A DNA stretch of 64,000 bases, taken from contig NZ_JANQBD010000011.1 of assembly GCF_024722015.1 (NCBI RefSeq), forward strand, positions 124,001-188,000. Direction: 5' to 3'. A program made the translations under genes and the position numbers. The first letter of the stretch is position 1. Every line of letters begins with the position of its first letter. Shown here in pieces: positions 18,253 to 28,623 of the stretch. The notes beneath the pieces are model-generated. The model worked only from the letters and a program-made list of their open reading frames with translations. It made no database searches and was not told the DNA's origin. The DNA comes from Paenibacillus radicis (ex Xue et al. 2023) (GTDB lineage Bacteria; Bacillota; Bacilli; Paenibacillales; NBRC-103111).

Positions 18253-19873
18253 AAGTACCGCCTTTTCCTTTAATTTTTCCAGGGCTGACACCAATATATT
18301 TTTTGAACAGCTTGCTGAAGTAAGCCTCATCCTTGATCCCTACTTGCTCTGCCGCTTCATATACCTTCAGGTTTCGTTTCATAATCAGTTCCCTGGCTTT
18401 TTCCATCTTGGTTCGATTTACAAAATTAATAAAGCTATCGCCCATTTCTTTTTTGAAAATGTAGGAAAAATAGCTTCTGCTCATGTTCGAAAATTTGGCT
18501 GCATCCTCAAGTGAAATATTTTGTTCAATATTGTCGTAAACATATCTCTTGACGCTCATGATTTCAGGTCTTGCCGCCTCTCCCTTGATGGAAAGCATAG
18601 ATTGAATGAACCCGGCGATGAATTCCTCTACGTACCCTTTGATGTCATGCAGCGTTTCTGCGTCCAGGATCATTTCCGTCCACTTCATGTTCGAATCGTT
18701 GTATGCCGGCGGCATCTGCTCCTCGTAAGGCTTGAATACTTTCATGAAAATATACAGCACATTTAATATCGCCATCTTTACCCTCATCGGATGATGGATC
18801 CCATTGGACAAAATCATGTTAAAAAACCGATCGATGACAATCTTCACTCCGTCATAGTCATTAGCGTGGATATATTCAATTAACAGCTTCTCTTCCTCTA
18901 AGCCGAAAATAATTTCTTTATCGATGAAATCGGTCATATTATCGGCAAAAATAATACATTCTCTCCCTTGATAGAAACGATATCCGGAAACGTGTTTTGC
19001 TTTACTGTAGAGTGCAGGAACATCCTTCAGGCTATTGGTCTTTCCGGAAACTGCAAAAGAAACGGTGATATTCAAGTAGCGCTTGAGAGAATGATTCATT
19101 TTCCGGTAAAATTCAGTCATCACTTGATGATTTGATGCTGCATGGACCGATGTATCCAGTAATATCAAATAATCCCCGTCGTCCAATTCGGCAAACTCGG
19201 CTTTCGTAAATTCGCTAAGCCCTTCCTTCAAAATATTAAGAAACGAAGAGCTTAACAAATGACTGTCTCGCAATCTGCTTTTGGTCGGAGCATTGAAGTA
19301 GTCGTCAATGGTGCAGTAAATGACAAGAAACTGAACAAATCCCGGCTGAACCTGCATAACCGACGCTTCTTTTTGAAAATCGGAATAAGCTATGGAGCCG
19401 CTCACTAATTTCTTGTACAAGCCGTTTTTTATGACCTGTTTATTCGCTCTTAACACCGATTCAAAATTGATTTTCTCTTCATTTTGCACCCTTTCCTTTT
19501 CCACTTGCACCTTGGCTTTGAGAAGTACCTCCAGAAGACCATCGGGCTGCATAGAGAGCTTCAATATATAATCCTCGGCTCCAAGTCTCATCGCCTTTTT
19601 GACGGCATCCATCTCATTATGACAGCTTAAAACGATGACTTTGATATGCGGGTAAAGGGTCGAAAGTTGTCCAATCAGCTCCAGGCCATCCATATTCGGC
19701 ATTAATATATCGGTAAGCACGATATCAGGACGAGTTTTCTCAATCAGCTCCAATGCCTGTATTCCATCCTCCGCTTGTCCGACAAATTCAAAGTCGTACC
19801 TTTCCCATTCGATACATGACTTTATTCCTATTCGGACTAAAGCTTCATCGTCCACTATAATGACTTTTAGCAT
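18245..19873 (-). CDS. Response regulator with AraC-type DNA-binding domain (YesN type) 1
   Basis: About 542 residues. The N-terminal receiver has acidic pocket DDE (8-10), phosphoacceptor D55 in LTDILMPN and a conserved Lys after ILKLS. There is a long middle region (130-420) and a C-terminal AraC helix-turn-helix pair (LEDAAKFSNMSRSYFSYIFK, then ...YEAAEQVGIKDEAYFSKLFK). The start at ATG 19873 is 7 nt after GGGAGG; the upstream in-frame TTG lacks a site. It lies 27 nt after its cognate kinase gene. It probably activates the adjacent peptide/Amadori-compound importer in response to an extracellular ligand. Confidence 0.94.
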   Translation of the reverse strand: MLKVIIVDDEALVRIGIKSCIEWERYDFEFVGQAEDGIQALELIEKTRPDIVLTDILMPNMDGLELIGQLSTLYPHIKVIVLSCHNEMDAVKKAMRLGAEDYILKLSMQPDGLLEVLLKAKVQVEKERVQNEEKINFESVLRANKQVIKNGLYKKLVSGSIAYSDFQKEASVMQVQPGFVQFLVIYCTIDDYFNAPTKSRLRDSHLLSSSFLNILKEGLSEFTKAEFAELDDGDYLILLDTSVHAASNHQVMTEFYRKMNHSLKRYLNITVSFAVSGKTNSLKDVPALYSKAKHVSGYRFYQGRECIIFADNMTDFIDKEIIFGLEEEKLLIEYIHANDYDGVKIVIDRFFNMILSNGIHHPMRVKMAILNVLYIFMKVFKPYEEQMPPAYNDSNMKWTEMILDAETLHDIKGYVEEFIAGFIQSMLSIKGEAARPEIMSVKRYVYDNIEQNISLEDAAKFSNMSRSYFSYIFKKEMGDSFINFVNRTKMEKARELIMKRNLKVYEAAEQVGIKDEAYFSKLFKKYIGVSPGKIKGKGGTYD

Positions 19874-19900
19874 TGGAATGACCTCCCTTTCCTTCAAGCC

Positions 19901-21766
19901 TCAATATGAACTGTCTTCCTCTTTGATAATCGCCGGAATCATCACAGACACGGTTGTCCCTTCCCCCTTAGATGCCGAAATTCGCAATCCGAACGGCTCT
20001 CCGTATTTAAGCTGCAATCTGTCATCAATATTTCGGAGACCTACACCGCTAAATTTATGTTGAGTTCCTGTATCTTCGTTCACATCATTAAAAATTTCAT
20101 GGATTCTTCGCTCTTCAATCCCTTCCCCGTTGTCGGTCACATCGATTCGCAAGCATCCCGCTTCCAACTGTGCTCCGATTTGGATCCTGCCGCCGGTCTT
20201 TTTGTTCTTAAGCCCATGCAAAATACAGTTTTCCACCACTGGCTGCAGCAGCAGCTTTATGATCTGATATTTCTCCAGGCTAGGGTCGATATCCATATGC
20301 AATTCGATACTGTCATTATAGCGGGCGCTTTGAATATTCATGTACGCTTTAACGAGATGCAGCTCTTCTTTTAAGGTGATCTCTTCGTCACCCTTCTTCA
20401 TACTGACCTCCAGAAGCCTTCCCAAATCGGCAATCATATTCGAGGCACTAACCGCCCCATTCATCATAGCAGTCCATTTAATAATATTTAACGTGTTAAA
20501 CAGAAAATGCGGGTTAATCTGAGCCTTCAACGCTTCATATTTCAGTTCCTGTTCTCTGCTTTGCTCTTCGACTACCTTAAGAACCAGCTCATCAACCCTT
20601 TTAAACAAATGGTCAAAGCTTCTCACTATACTCTTCACATCGTTGGAGTACGTAATATCCTTAGTTCCCAGGCTGTAGTCCCCGATTTTTTTCTTCCTTA
20701 AATCTTTAATAAGAAGCTTTAAAGGGTTTGTAATATAAAGGATTAGCGATACACTCGACAAAAGAAACAACCCAAATACAATATAATTGATAGTCAACAC
20801 CTGATTTTTAAGGCTTGACGTATTTTTCATCACATCTTCATAAGGAATAACCGATACGACCGTCCAGTTCAGCCGGTTCAGAATATGATAAGTAACCATA
20901 TACCGCTTTCCTTCAGAGGCTCCGATAAAATAACCCTTTTGCGTACCGTACAGCTTCAGGTCTTTTTTCACATTATTAATATCGTTTATCTCTACCTCGC
21001 CTGAGGTCTTAATGATTCGATCCTGACTATCCAACAGCAGAATCGATCCTTTGGAACGTACTGTAAATAAGGACACGAAATTATCCAAGTCCAAATTAAT
21101 CATAACGACACCCAGCATTTCGCCGGTAAAGCTGTTTTTTATAGATTTGGCAAGGGACACGTATTGTTTATCGTCATTTAAGTTGGAAGAATGGTAAAGG
21201 AACGGAACCGTCCAGACCGAATCTCTTTCATGCCGAATGAGAGAATTAAACCACTCATCATCTTTTAGCCATGAGCCGAATTCTTGCTTGAAATTCAAAT
21301 ACTCCTGGTTCATATCGATATCGCTTACAATGTTCCCCATCACATTGCTGACAATTCCGTCCGAGCTGACTATAATCATATGTGCGTTATAATTAAAAAA
21401 ATTGTTGTTTTTGGTATAATTCAGGCGGTTTTCAATCTTGGACATTCTTGAATAATCTTCAGTTGTCAGCTCCTGCGGAAGTTTCATCCTGCTGAACGCT
21501 TTAAAATCCGGACTTCTGGAAAAAGCACTTAAATTCGATGTAATGGTATCATCCAGACTTAACACATTCGATAACTTCATCATGTCCAAAGTAACATTCT
21601 CAACTTGATTACCTACCTGCTCAAGGTTGCTGATTAACAGGTCGGAGGTCTCTTTCTCAAATAACGTTTCCGTATGCTTAAAATTGATGTTCAGTGAAAA
21701 GAATACGGCAGCAAAAACGAGGATGACAATGGAGACTATGATCCGAATCTGCAAATTGCGATACAA
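19901..21766 (-). CDS. Membrane sensor histidine kinase (YesM type) 1
   Basis: At least 621 residues. Two membrane helices (about 8-28 and 300-322) flank an extracellular dCache-like sensor region. A HAMP-like segment follows, then the His_kinase domain with QINPHFLFNTLNIIKW (phospho-His) and an ATPase domain with LLQPVVENCILHG and GVGLRNIDDRL. An upstream CTG at 21796, spaced 9 nt from GGGAGGGG, would add ten residues (KIKQWIGF...) that resemble the usual YesM N-terminus and may be the true start. The TTG at 21766 has only a weak site. It partners with the regulator at 18245. Confidence 0.92.
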   Translation of the reverse strand: MYRNLQIRIIVSIVILVFAAVFFSLNINFKHTETLFEKETSDLLISNLEQVGNQVENVTLDMMKLSNVLSLDDTITSNLSAFSRSPDFKAFSRMKLPQELTTEDYSRMSKIENRLNYTKNNNFFNYNAHMIIVSSDGIVSNVMGNIVSDIDMNQEYLNFKQEFGSWLKDDEWFNSLIRHERDSVWTVPFLYHSSNLNDDKQYVSLAKSIKNSFTGEMLGVVMINLDLDNFVSLFTVRSKGSILLLDSQDRIIKTSGEVEINDINNVKKDLKLYGTQKGYFIGASEGKRYMVTYHILNRLNWTVVSVIPYEDVMKNTSSLKNQVLTINYIVFGLFLLSSVSLILYITNPLKLLIKDLRKKKIGDYSLGTKDITYSNDVKSIVRSFDHLFKRVDELVLKVVEEQSREQELKYEALKAQINPHFLFNTLNIIKWTAMMNGAVSASNMIADLGRLLEVSMKKGDEEITLKEELHLVKAYMNIQSARYNDSIELHMDIDPSLEKYQIIKLLLQPVVENCILHGLKNKKTGGRIQIGAQLEAGCLRIDVTDNGEGIEERRIHEIFNDVNEDTGTQHKFSGVGLRNIDDRLQLKYGEPFGLRISASKGEGTTVSVMIPAIIKEEDSSY

Positions 21767-21934
21767 AAAGCCAATCCATTGCTTAATCTTGTACAGAATC
21801 GGCTTCCCCTCCCGAGAACTTTCCGTAAGGAAAGTTTACTTCGTAAGCACATGCCGAGCTTTTTCGCAGCAAAGACTCTCTTCATGTTGTATCTATTGTA
21901 CTGGAGTCCTATTGGACCAGCAACAATTATATAA

Positions 21935-21964
21935 GCAGCCCCCAGACAAGAGACTGGGGGCTGC
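21935..21964 (-). terminator. Terminator after the peptide-binding protein gene
   Basis: Perfect 11-bp arms GCAGCCCCCAG (21935-21945) and CTGGGGGCTGC (21954-21964) surround an 8-nt loop. On the minus strand a T/A-rich stretch (TTATATAATTGTT) follows. It lies 17 nt downstream of the binding-protein stop and separates the importer transcript from the kinase/regulator genes. Confidence 0.75.
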
Positions 21965-21981
21965 CAAGACTCAAGCGGCCA

Positions 21982-23571
21982 TTACTTAATGAATGTATCC
22001 TCCAGCGTGATTCCGGATTGGAAGGATAAAAATCCCGGCATGTTCTTGAATCCGCCGACGCTCGCCTTCATTCCGTAGGCTTGCTCACGCCATGATAAAT
22101 ATACGAAAGGCGATAAATCGAGCGCCCGGTCAATCAATTTATCGTAGATCTCTTTGCGCTTCGCTTCATCTATCTCTTTTCTGCCGTCGATTAGCAGCTT
22201 GTTGATTTGCGCGTCATCAAAGAAAGCCGAATTGTTAAGTCTTGCAGGGCCACCGGTGTAGAAGTTGCTAAGCCAGTCTGCATCTGTAATATCTCCCGCT
22301 GTGCCCGCTACAACAAAATCATAGTTGCCTTCGGTATTTTTCTTCACACGGGTAGCCCAATCAGGCAGATCAAGTTCGATTTCAATTCCAACCTTCTTCA
22401 GCTCGGACTGTACGGCCACAGCTGTTTGCTGGTGATAAGAAAATTGGGATGTGGATAAGAGACGCGCTTTAAAGCCGTTAGGATAGCCGGCTTCCGCAAG
22501 CAGTTTTTTCGCCTTTTCAATATTGTACTCAAAATATTTCTCATTCTTTTCATTATAACCCATATAGCCTTCTGGAATAGCCATGCCATATATCGGTTTT
22601 CCACGTCCATTAAACGCTGTGTTAATAATCGATTTGCGTTCGATCGCATACGAAATGGCTTTTCTGACTCTTGGATCACTGAACGGCGCGAACTGCGTGT
22701 TGAACTGCAGCTGCATAAACGGCCCGCTTACTGCGTCAAGCTTCAGCTTCGAATCCTGTTCAATCGCCGCTGCGTCCTTCCAAGGTACGGTGTCGATCAA
22801 ATCCACATCGCCGGCTTTGAGCGCATTGACTCTTGTATTTTCATCCGGATAAAAGACGAATCTCAAAGTATCCAATTTTCCCTTATCCTTCTTGTAGTAT
22901 CCGTCGAATTTCTTCACTACGAATTCTTGACCCTTCGTCCATTTAACAAACTGGAAGGGACCTGCTCCCATCGGAGACGCGTTCAAATCGCCGTTTTTCT
23001 CCTCGGTGTATTTCTTGGATACAATAACTGACTCAGGAAGAGCCAAGTAGTGAATAAACGGAGCAGAGGGCTCCTTCAGTGTTACGGCAACCGTTTTAGC
23101 ATCAGTTGCTTCAATCTTTTCAATGACGGACAATTCGTTGCGGAAAGTCGCGTTATTTTTTGGATTAGCGATTCGCTCGAATGTATATTTCACATCCTCT
23201 GCGGTAACTGGATCGCCGTTTTGAAATTTAGCGTCGCGAAGCTTAAACGTGTACGTTTTTTTATCGGCCGACAAGGAATATGTCTCTGCCAATTCATTGC
23301 TCAGCTTTCCTTCCTTGTCATAATTAACAAGACCGCGATAGATAGCCAGTTTGATCGTTCGGCCATGCGTCCCGTTTTGCACCAGCGGGTCCATGGTCGC
23401 CGGCTCACCGGATAGACCGAAGACGAGGTTGCCGTTTTTAGCACTGCCTTTATCCGAGTTGTCCGGTTTGGCGGAATCGGCGGCTTTATTCGGTACCGCC
23501 CCTCCACAGCCGCTCACTATCAAGACAACGACCATAATTAAAAACATCATTTTAGACAAACGTTTCACCAT
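21982..23571 (-). CDS. ABC transporter substrate-binding lipoprotein, family 5
   Basis: A 529-residue binding protein with lipobox VLIVSGC (lipid Cys at residue 22) and the family-5 landmarks DAKFQNGDPVTAEDVKYTFER and MGAGPFQFVKW. It belongs with the DppBCDF-type importer encoded just upstream (23655-27491). Its ATG follows AGGGGAGG. Given the neighbouring FrlB and FrlD enzymes, the expected ligand is a glycated amino acid or short glycated peptide, which is an inference. It closes the operon and a terminator follows. Confidence 0.95.
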   Translation of the reverse strand: MVKRLSKMMFLIMVVVLIVSGCGGAVPNKAADSAKPDNSDKGSAKNGNLVFGLSGEPATMDPLVQNGTHGRTIKLAIYRGLVNYDKEGKLSNELAETYSLSADKKTYTFKLRDAKFQNGDPVTAEDVKYTFERIANPKNNATFRNELSVIEKIEATDAKTVAVTLKEPSAPFIHYLALPESVIVSKKYTEEKNGDLNASPMGAGPFQFVKWTKGQEFVVKKFDGYYKKDKGKLDTLRFVFYPDENTRVNALKAGDVDLIDTVPWKDAAAIEQDSKLKLDAVSGPFMQLQFNTQFAPFSDPRVRKAISYAIERKSIINTAFNGRGKPIYGMAIPEGYMGYNEKNEKYFEYNIEKAKKLLAEAGYPNGFKARLLSTSQFSYHQQTAVAVQSELKKVGIEIELDLPDWATRVKKNTEGNYDFVVAGTAGDITDADWLSNFYTGGPARLNNSAFFDDAQINKLLIDGRKEIDEAKRKEIYDKLIDRALDLSPFVYLSWREQAYGMKASVGGFKNMPGFLSFQSGITLEDTFIK

Positions 23572-23654
23572 ACTGCATGCCTCCCCTTGTTATTTATAAT
23601 ACGGTATTTATAATAGGGACAGCCATTAGAAATGGCCGCCTTTATTACCAAAGC

Positions 23655-24479
23655 TTAAGAACGGTTCAATTTCGGATCCAATATGTCTCTTAGACTGTCA
23701 CCCAACAAATTGACGGCTAGAATGGTGATACCTAAACATAAGGAAGGCCAGACGGCATACATCGGATTTAAGCTGATATAACCCCTAGATTGTCCAATCA
23801 TTTGGCCCCATGAAGGTTCAGGTGGAATTACGCCTAATCCGAGAAAGCTAAGTCCCGATTCAAGAAGAATGGCGGCAGCTATAGTCAAACTGATTTGGAT
23901 AATAAGCGGGGACATGATGTTGGGTAAAATACAGCCGAACAACACCCGCATATGAGACGCTCCCAAAGACAACTCACTTTCTACATATTCCTGCTGCTTG
24001 ATCTGCAATGTCGACGAATAGGCGATTCGGGCAAAGTGAGGAGCATAAACGATTCCGATAATAATGATCAGATTTTTGATGCCCGCTCCCCAAAATCCAA
24101 CTACCATCAACGCCAACAAAATCGGCGGGAAGCACAAAATAATATCCACAGCCCTCATAATCGTTTTTTCGGCAATACCACGGAAGTAACCCGATACAAT
24201 TCCGAGCAGCAGCCCAACGGAAAATGCTACTATAGTTGAGCCTATCGCTACAATAAGTGAGGGGCGTATTCCTAGAATTAGCCGGCTTAATATATCTCTG
24301 CCAAATTCATCCGTGCCAAGGAGATATTCCGGCAGGGTAGATTTAAGCACGATATCCGGATGAATTTCAAGCGGATCATGAGGTAGTATCCATGGTCCAA
24401 TCGCGGCAATGATTAATATAGGAAGCAGTACTATAGAGCTAATGACAAACGTTCTGTTCCTGATGCACTTGTTCAGCAT
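23655..24479 (-). CDS. Peptide ABC transporter permease, DppC type
   Basis: A 274-residue permease with about six helices, a DppC-type coupling segment (LESGLSFLGLGVIPPEPSWG) and the terminal LGDSLRDILDPKLN. It has no long cytoplasmic N-terminal tail, unlike the DppC copy at 6976. It lies 54 nt after its DppB partner and 83 nt before the binding-protein gene. Confidence 0.94.
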   Translation of the reverse strand: MLNKCIRNRTFVISSIVLLPILIIAAIGPWILPHDPLEIHPDIVLKSTLPEYLLGTDEFGRDILSRLILGIRPSLIVAIGSTIVAFSVGLLLGIVSGYFRGIAEKTIMRAVDIILCFPPILLALMVVGFWGAGIKNLIIIIGIVYAPHFARIAYSSTLQIKQQEYVESELSLGASHMRVLFGCILPNIMSPLIIQISLTIAAAILLESGLSFLGLGVIPPEPSWGQMIGQSRGYISLNPMYAVWPSLCLGITILAVNLLGDSLRDILDPKLNRS

Positions 24480-24533
24480 ACATCCAACTCCTTGACGATA
24501 TTCGGCATCTCACAGCATGCGCTGCCTTCGGCT

Positions 24534-25478
24534 TTAGCGAACTCTTGGGTCCATGAGTCCATACAACAGATCAACGCATATATTAACTACGATAAAGAAT
24601 GTGGCCATGACGACGATACAGCCTTGAATTAAAGGATAATCGCGGTTTGCTATCGACTTGACCAACATCGTGCTCATTCCCGGCCAGTTAAACAAATACT
24701 CGATGAGAACCGTACCCCCGATTAGGTTACCGAGCTGCAAGCCGATTATCGTGATAACGGGAATAATCGCATTCCGGAAAGCATGCTTGGAGATAATCTT
24801 CCACTCCGGTACCCCTTTTGCTCTAAGCGTCTGAATAAAATCCTTATTTAATACTTCCAGCATGGACGAGCGCGTCATTCTTGCGATCGAAGCCGCCAAG
24901 CCCAATGCTAGCGTTAAAGAAGGCAGGACCAGGCGCAGCATATGCTTCCCCGGGTTATCTGTAAACTCGACAAAACCGCTGGCAGGAAGCCATTGAAGCT
25001 TGAAGCTGAACACGAGAATCATAAAGGCGCCTAACACATAGACAGGGAAAGAAACGCCCAGAGCCGATATAGACGAAAGCGCCAAGTCAATAAAGCTCTG
25101 CCGTTTCAAGGCAGCGGCAATGCCCAATGGCACACCGATGATCATGGCGAGAATGATGGATACAAGCGCCAGCTCTATTGTATTCGGAAGTCTTTGCATG
25201 ATATATGTGTTGACCGGGGTTTTATCAAAAAGGGATTGCCCCAAATCAAATTTCGCAAAATTAACAAGCCAATTCAAATACTGCATGGTCAAAGGCTGGT
25301 CCAGCCCAAGTGTATGGCGCATTTCCGCCACTGCCGCAGCGTCTCCTCCTCTTTCCGTACCCAGCACGAGAACTGCAGGATCCCCCGGCATAAAGTGAAT
25401 CAACGAGAACACCAAAGTACCGACGACAAGCACCTGAACGATAAGCAGCATTACTTTTTCACCCAAATAACGTACCAT
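24534..25478 (-). CDS. Peptide ABC transporter permease, DppB type
   Basis: A 314-residue permease. It has the FMPGDPAVLVLG periplasmic loop after helix 1, coupling region GVPEWKIISKHAFRNAIIPV, NWPGMSTMLVKSI and the C-terminal LLYGLMDPRVR, all diagnostic of DppB. It starts 4 nt after the stop of the F-type ATPase gene, indicating one transcript. It should form the channel with the DppC-type permease that follows. Confidence 0.94.
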   Translation of the reverse strand: MVRYLGEKVMLLIVQVLVVGTLVFSLIHFMPGDPAVLVLGTERGGDAAAVAEMRHTLGLDQPLTMQYLNWLVNFAKFDLGQSLFDKTPVNTYIMQRLPNTIELALVSIILAMIIGVPLGIAAALKRQSFIDLALSSISALGVSFPVYVLGAFMILVFSFKLQWLPASGFVEFTDNPGKHMLRLVLPSLTLALGLAASIARMTRSSMLEVLNKDFIQTLRAKGVPEWKIISKHAFRNAIIPVITIIGLQLGNLIGGTVLIEYLFNWPGMSTMLVKSIANRDYPLIQGCIVVMATFFIVVNICVDLLYGLMDPRVR

Positions 25479-25482
25479 TCGA

Positions 25483-26502
25483 TCACCCTCTATTCAGCAA
25501 AACCGGTTGTTGTTGTTGTATTTCTGCGCTTGCGTTTGTAAATAAGTGGCATGCCACGGCATGCTTGTCGCTTAGCTCAATAAACTCCGGAGCAACTTCG
25601 CTGCAAATCGGCATGACATCCTTGCACCTTGTACAAAACCTGCAGCCTGTCGGCGGGTTAACTGGGCTTGGAACGTCGCCGCTTAATATAATGCGCTCCT
25701 TGTTGAAATCGGGGTCCGGCATAGGGATGGCGGACAGCAGCGCTTTCGTGTACGGATGTCTGGCATTAGCATATAATTCCTCCGCATCGGCAATCTCGAC
25801 AATACTCCCGAGGTACATGACCGCTATACGGTTGCTCATATGCTTGACGATCGATAAATTGTGGGAAATAAACAAGTAGGTCAAACCGAATTCTTTCTGA
25901 AGATCGTCGAGCAAGTTCAGAATCTGGGATTGGATAGACACATCCAAAGCGGATACAGCCTCGTCGCATACGACAAGCTTAGGATTTAGCGCAATTGCCC
26001 GAGCTATTCCAATCCGCTGCCTCTGGCCGCCTGAAAATTCATGAGGATAACGGTTTATATATTGTGGACTTAAGCCCACTAATTCCAGCAGCCGTTTCAC
26101 CCTTTTTTCCTTGTCTGCTCCGGCTGCGGCACCGTGAATTTCAAACGGCGCTCCGATTATTTGTCCAACCGTTCTTCGCGGATTTAACGATTCGAACGGC
26201 TTCTGAAACACCATCTGAAATTTGCCGCGCTGCTTCCTTAATTGCTCGCCTTTCAGATTTAACAGGTCGATATTGTCAAATTTAATTTCACCGCTGTCAG
26301 CATCGGTAAGCCGCATAATGACGCGCGACAGTGTGCTCTTCCCGCAGCCGGATTCACCGACAAGTCCAAATGTCTCCCCCTTGAATATGGAGAAGCTAAC
26401 ATCATCAACCGCCTTGACATATCCGAGCTGTTTGGAAAAAACACCCTTTTTTAAAGGAAAATACTTTTTAACGTTGTTAACCTCCAAAAGAATCTCCTTC
26501 AT
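25483..26502 (-). CDS. Peptide ABC transporter ATP-binding protein, DppF type
   Basis: A 339-residue ATPase with Walker [13 protein letters not shown]-loop MVFQKPFESLNP, signature FSGGQRQRIGIARAI, Walker B LVVCDEAVSALD and a C-terminal Cys-bearing extension (TGCRFCTRC...C). Its ATG overlaps the stop of the D-type ATPase gene by 4 nt. The first 30 residues (KKYFPLKKGVFSKQLGYVKAVDD) closely match those of the 4973 ATPase, showing shared ancestry of the two importers in this window. Confidence 0.95.
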   Translation of the reverse strand: MKEILLEVNNVKKYFPLKKGVFSKQLGYVKAVDDVSFSIFKGETFGLVGESGCGKSTLSRVIMRLTDADSGEIKFDNIDLLNLKGEQLRKQRGKFQMVFQKPFESLNPRRTVGQIIGAPFEIHGAAAGADKEKRVKRLLELVGLSPQYINRYPHEFSGGQRQRIGIARAIALNPKLVVCDEAVSALDVSIQSQILNLLDDLQKEFGLTYLFISHNLSIVKHMSNRIAVMYLGSIVEIADAEELYANARHPYTKALLSAIPMPDPDFNKERIILSGDVPSPVNPPTGCRFCTRCKDVMPICSEVAPEFIELSDKHAVACHLFTNASAEIQQQQPVLLNRG

Positions 26503-27491
26503 CCTGTTTCACCTTCCCTCCATGCCTGATCCAGCTTCCAGCAGCGAGCCTTGCCGTTATGACAGGCCTGCATCATCTCCGGTTCCTTTTGCCGGCATAT
26601 ATCTGCCGCATCCGGGCATCTGGGGCTAAACCGGCAGCCATCCGGCATGGAGCTGATACTTGGAACGGTACCGCTTATACTGTACAGCTTTTCATTCTTT
26701 TGCCCCATATGAGGAATCGATTTAATCAAGCCTTGGGTATAGGGATGCTGCGGATTGTGGAAAATCGATCTGACATCCCCCTCCTCCATAACTTTTCCGG
26801 CATACATAACGGCAACGCGGTCAGCCATTTCGGCTACTACTCCGAGGTCATGCGTAATCAGCATAATGCTCATATTCATTTCTTTCCTGATTTTTTTCAA
26901 CAATTCCAGAATTTGCGCCTGTACCGTTACATCAAGCGCCGTGGTCGGCTCATCTGCGATAAGAAGCTTAGGGTTGCATGACAGCGCCATCGCAATACTA
27001 ATTCGCTGGCACATGCCCCCGGAAAGCTCATGTGGATATGCATTCATACATCTTTCCGGGTGAGGGATGCCAACTTGCTTCAACAGCTCTACCGATTTGT
27101 CATAGGCACCTTGATGAGATATTTTTTCATGAATTCGAACCGCTTCAATAACCTGGCTGCCGCATGTATATACGGGGTCCAAAGCCATCATCGGGTCCTG
27201 AAAAATCATCGCAATGGACTTCCCCCTGATTAGTGACATTTCTTTTTGGCTAACCTTCAGCAAGTCCCGACCTTCAAACGAGATCTCGCCTGTCGTTATT
27301 TTCCCTACCGCAGGAATGAGCTTCATCAAGGAAAGTGACGCCACGGTTTTTCCGCTCCCGCTTTCACCGACAATGCACAATATTTCCCCTTTATCAATCG
27401 TTAAATTAACTCCGCTAATAGCCGGGAATACACCCTTGTCCGTCTTAAACTCTGCAGTAAGGTTGCTAATTTTCAATAGGGCATCATTCAT
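26499..27491 (-). CDS. Peptide ABC transporter ATP-binding protein, DppD type
   Basis: A 330-residue ATPase with Walker A GESGSGKTVAS, Q-loop MIFQDPMMALDP, signature LSGGMCQRISIAMAL and Walker [14 protein letters not shown] chose the ATG at 27491, 8 nt after GGGAG; the in-frame GTG at 27500 overlaps that site. It begins the importer half of the operon. The 292-nt gap before it (27492-27783) is AT-rich and probably holds a separate promoter, although I could not fix its elements. Confidence 0.94.
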   Translation of the reverse strand: MNDALLKISNLTAEFKTDKGVFPAISGVNLTIDKGEILCIVGESGSGKTVASLSLMKLIPAVGKITTGEISFEGRDLLKVSQKEMSLIRGKSIAMIFQDPMMALDPVYTCGSQVIEAVRIHEKISHQGAYDKSVELLKQVGIPHPERCMNAYPHELSGGMCQRISIAMALSCNPKLLIADEPTTALDVTVQAQILELLKKIRKEMNMSIMLITHDLGVVAEMADRVAVMYAGKVMEEGDVRSIFHNPQHPYTQGLIKSIPHMGQKNEKLYSISGTVPSISSMPDGCRFSPRCPDAADICRQKEPEMMQACHNGKARCWKLDQAWREGETG

Positions 27492-27783
27492 GAGTATCAC
27501 TCCCAGCTTTGTTCGCCTACCAACGATGCAATCGCTTCAAGACTATTTGCATCGACACATATCTAACATGAATATAACACAATTCACTTCTCTATCTATA
27601 ACTCATTATATATTCATGTCACATTTCATTCCATGCAATACTGTATGCTTTCCTTGTAAATTCATATCGTATTTTGTAAAAAAAGCATGGTACGGAATCA
27701 GCTGGTTCAGACGGTTCTAGCTTCTTCTACTATATTCAGATTTTGTTGTATTATCGTCTTGTATTGATGAAGGGAGGTACATT

Positions 27784-28506
27784 TTACATTTGAAATCGGA
27801 ATCGGTCTCCGCGTGAAATAATTTTAACGTATTCCATAACTTGTCTTTGTTCCGAATAGACTAATGCGGTCATCAGAAACATGGACGCGCCTTTTACAGT
27901 ATTCAACAGCCTGCTCTCGCTTGGCGAGGCATAGACGAGTTCCAGCGTTTTACTGGAATATGCAGGCCGCAGCCCGTACTTTTTATCCAGTATCTGATAT
28001 AGGGATTGATCAACCAGAATTTCATGCTGAATCCCCGGACACCGTTCCAACGACAAGTAGGAGGTTTCCAGCGAAACCGGTTCGTCGTTAATGAGCCGAA
28101 GCCTCTGAATTTCAGCGATCTCTGAGTTTTCCGGTACTCCCAGTAATAATGCCATCTTCAGGGATGCCGGCGTTACTTTGACGTCCATCGATCTGGCTCC
28201 TGCAGTCATCCCTCGTGCCTGCATACGATCGGTGAAGCTAGTCACGTTCACAAGCTCCCGGTCGATTTTCGGCTTGGATACGAAAGTCCCTTTGCCCTGC
28301 TTCCGGGCTAATATCCCCTCATTCACCAAATCTTCAATCGCCTTGCGGACGGTAATACGGGAAACCTCATACTCCCCGGCCAAATCCATCTCGGCGGGAA
28401 ATCTGTCTCCAAACTGCAGCTGATCCGATTGAATCAATTCCCGGAACTGCTCTGCCAACTGGATATACAGCGGAGTTGAAATAGTGGGGTCCAGCTTGTT
28501 CTTCAC
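27784..28506 (-). CDS. GntR-family regulator, HutC/YurK (FrlR-like) subfamily
   Basis: A 240-residue protein with an N-terminal winged helix (FPAEMDLAGEYEVSRITVRKAI, near residue 50) and a C-terminal UTRA effector-binding domain (about 95-235). The start is GTG at 28506 behind an AGGTGA site. In B. subtilis the fructosamine operon is controlled by a GntR/HutC-type repressor (FrlR, formerly YurK). Its position between frlB and the importer genes supports the same role, sensing a phosphorylated Amadori intermediate. Candidate operator: see 34370. Confidence 0.9.
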   Translation of the reverse strand: MKNKLDPTISTPLYIQLAEQFRELIQSDQLQFGDRFPAEMDLAGEYEVSRITVRKAIEDLVNEGILARKQGKGTFVSKPKIDRELVNVTSFTDRMQARGMTAGARSMDVKVTPASLKMALLLGVPENSEIAEIQRLRLINDEPVSLETSYLSLERCPGIQHEILVDQSLYQILDKKYGLRPAYSSKTLELVYASPSESRLLNTVKGASMFLMTALVYSEQRQVMEYVKIISRGDRFRFQM

Positions 28507-28623
28507 TTGTCTTTCACCTGCCTTTACGTATTACTTCAGGCTGCTCTTTGTCCAAAAAACGGCCACAGCACAGTGAATACATCTGTGCCATGTCCGCAGG
28601 GATGGTTTTAAGATTGCTCTATA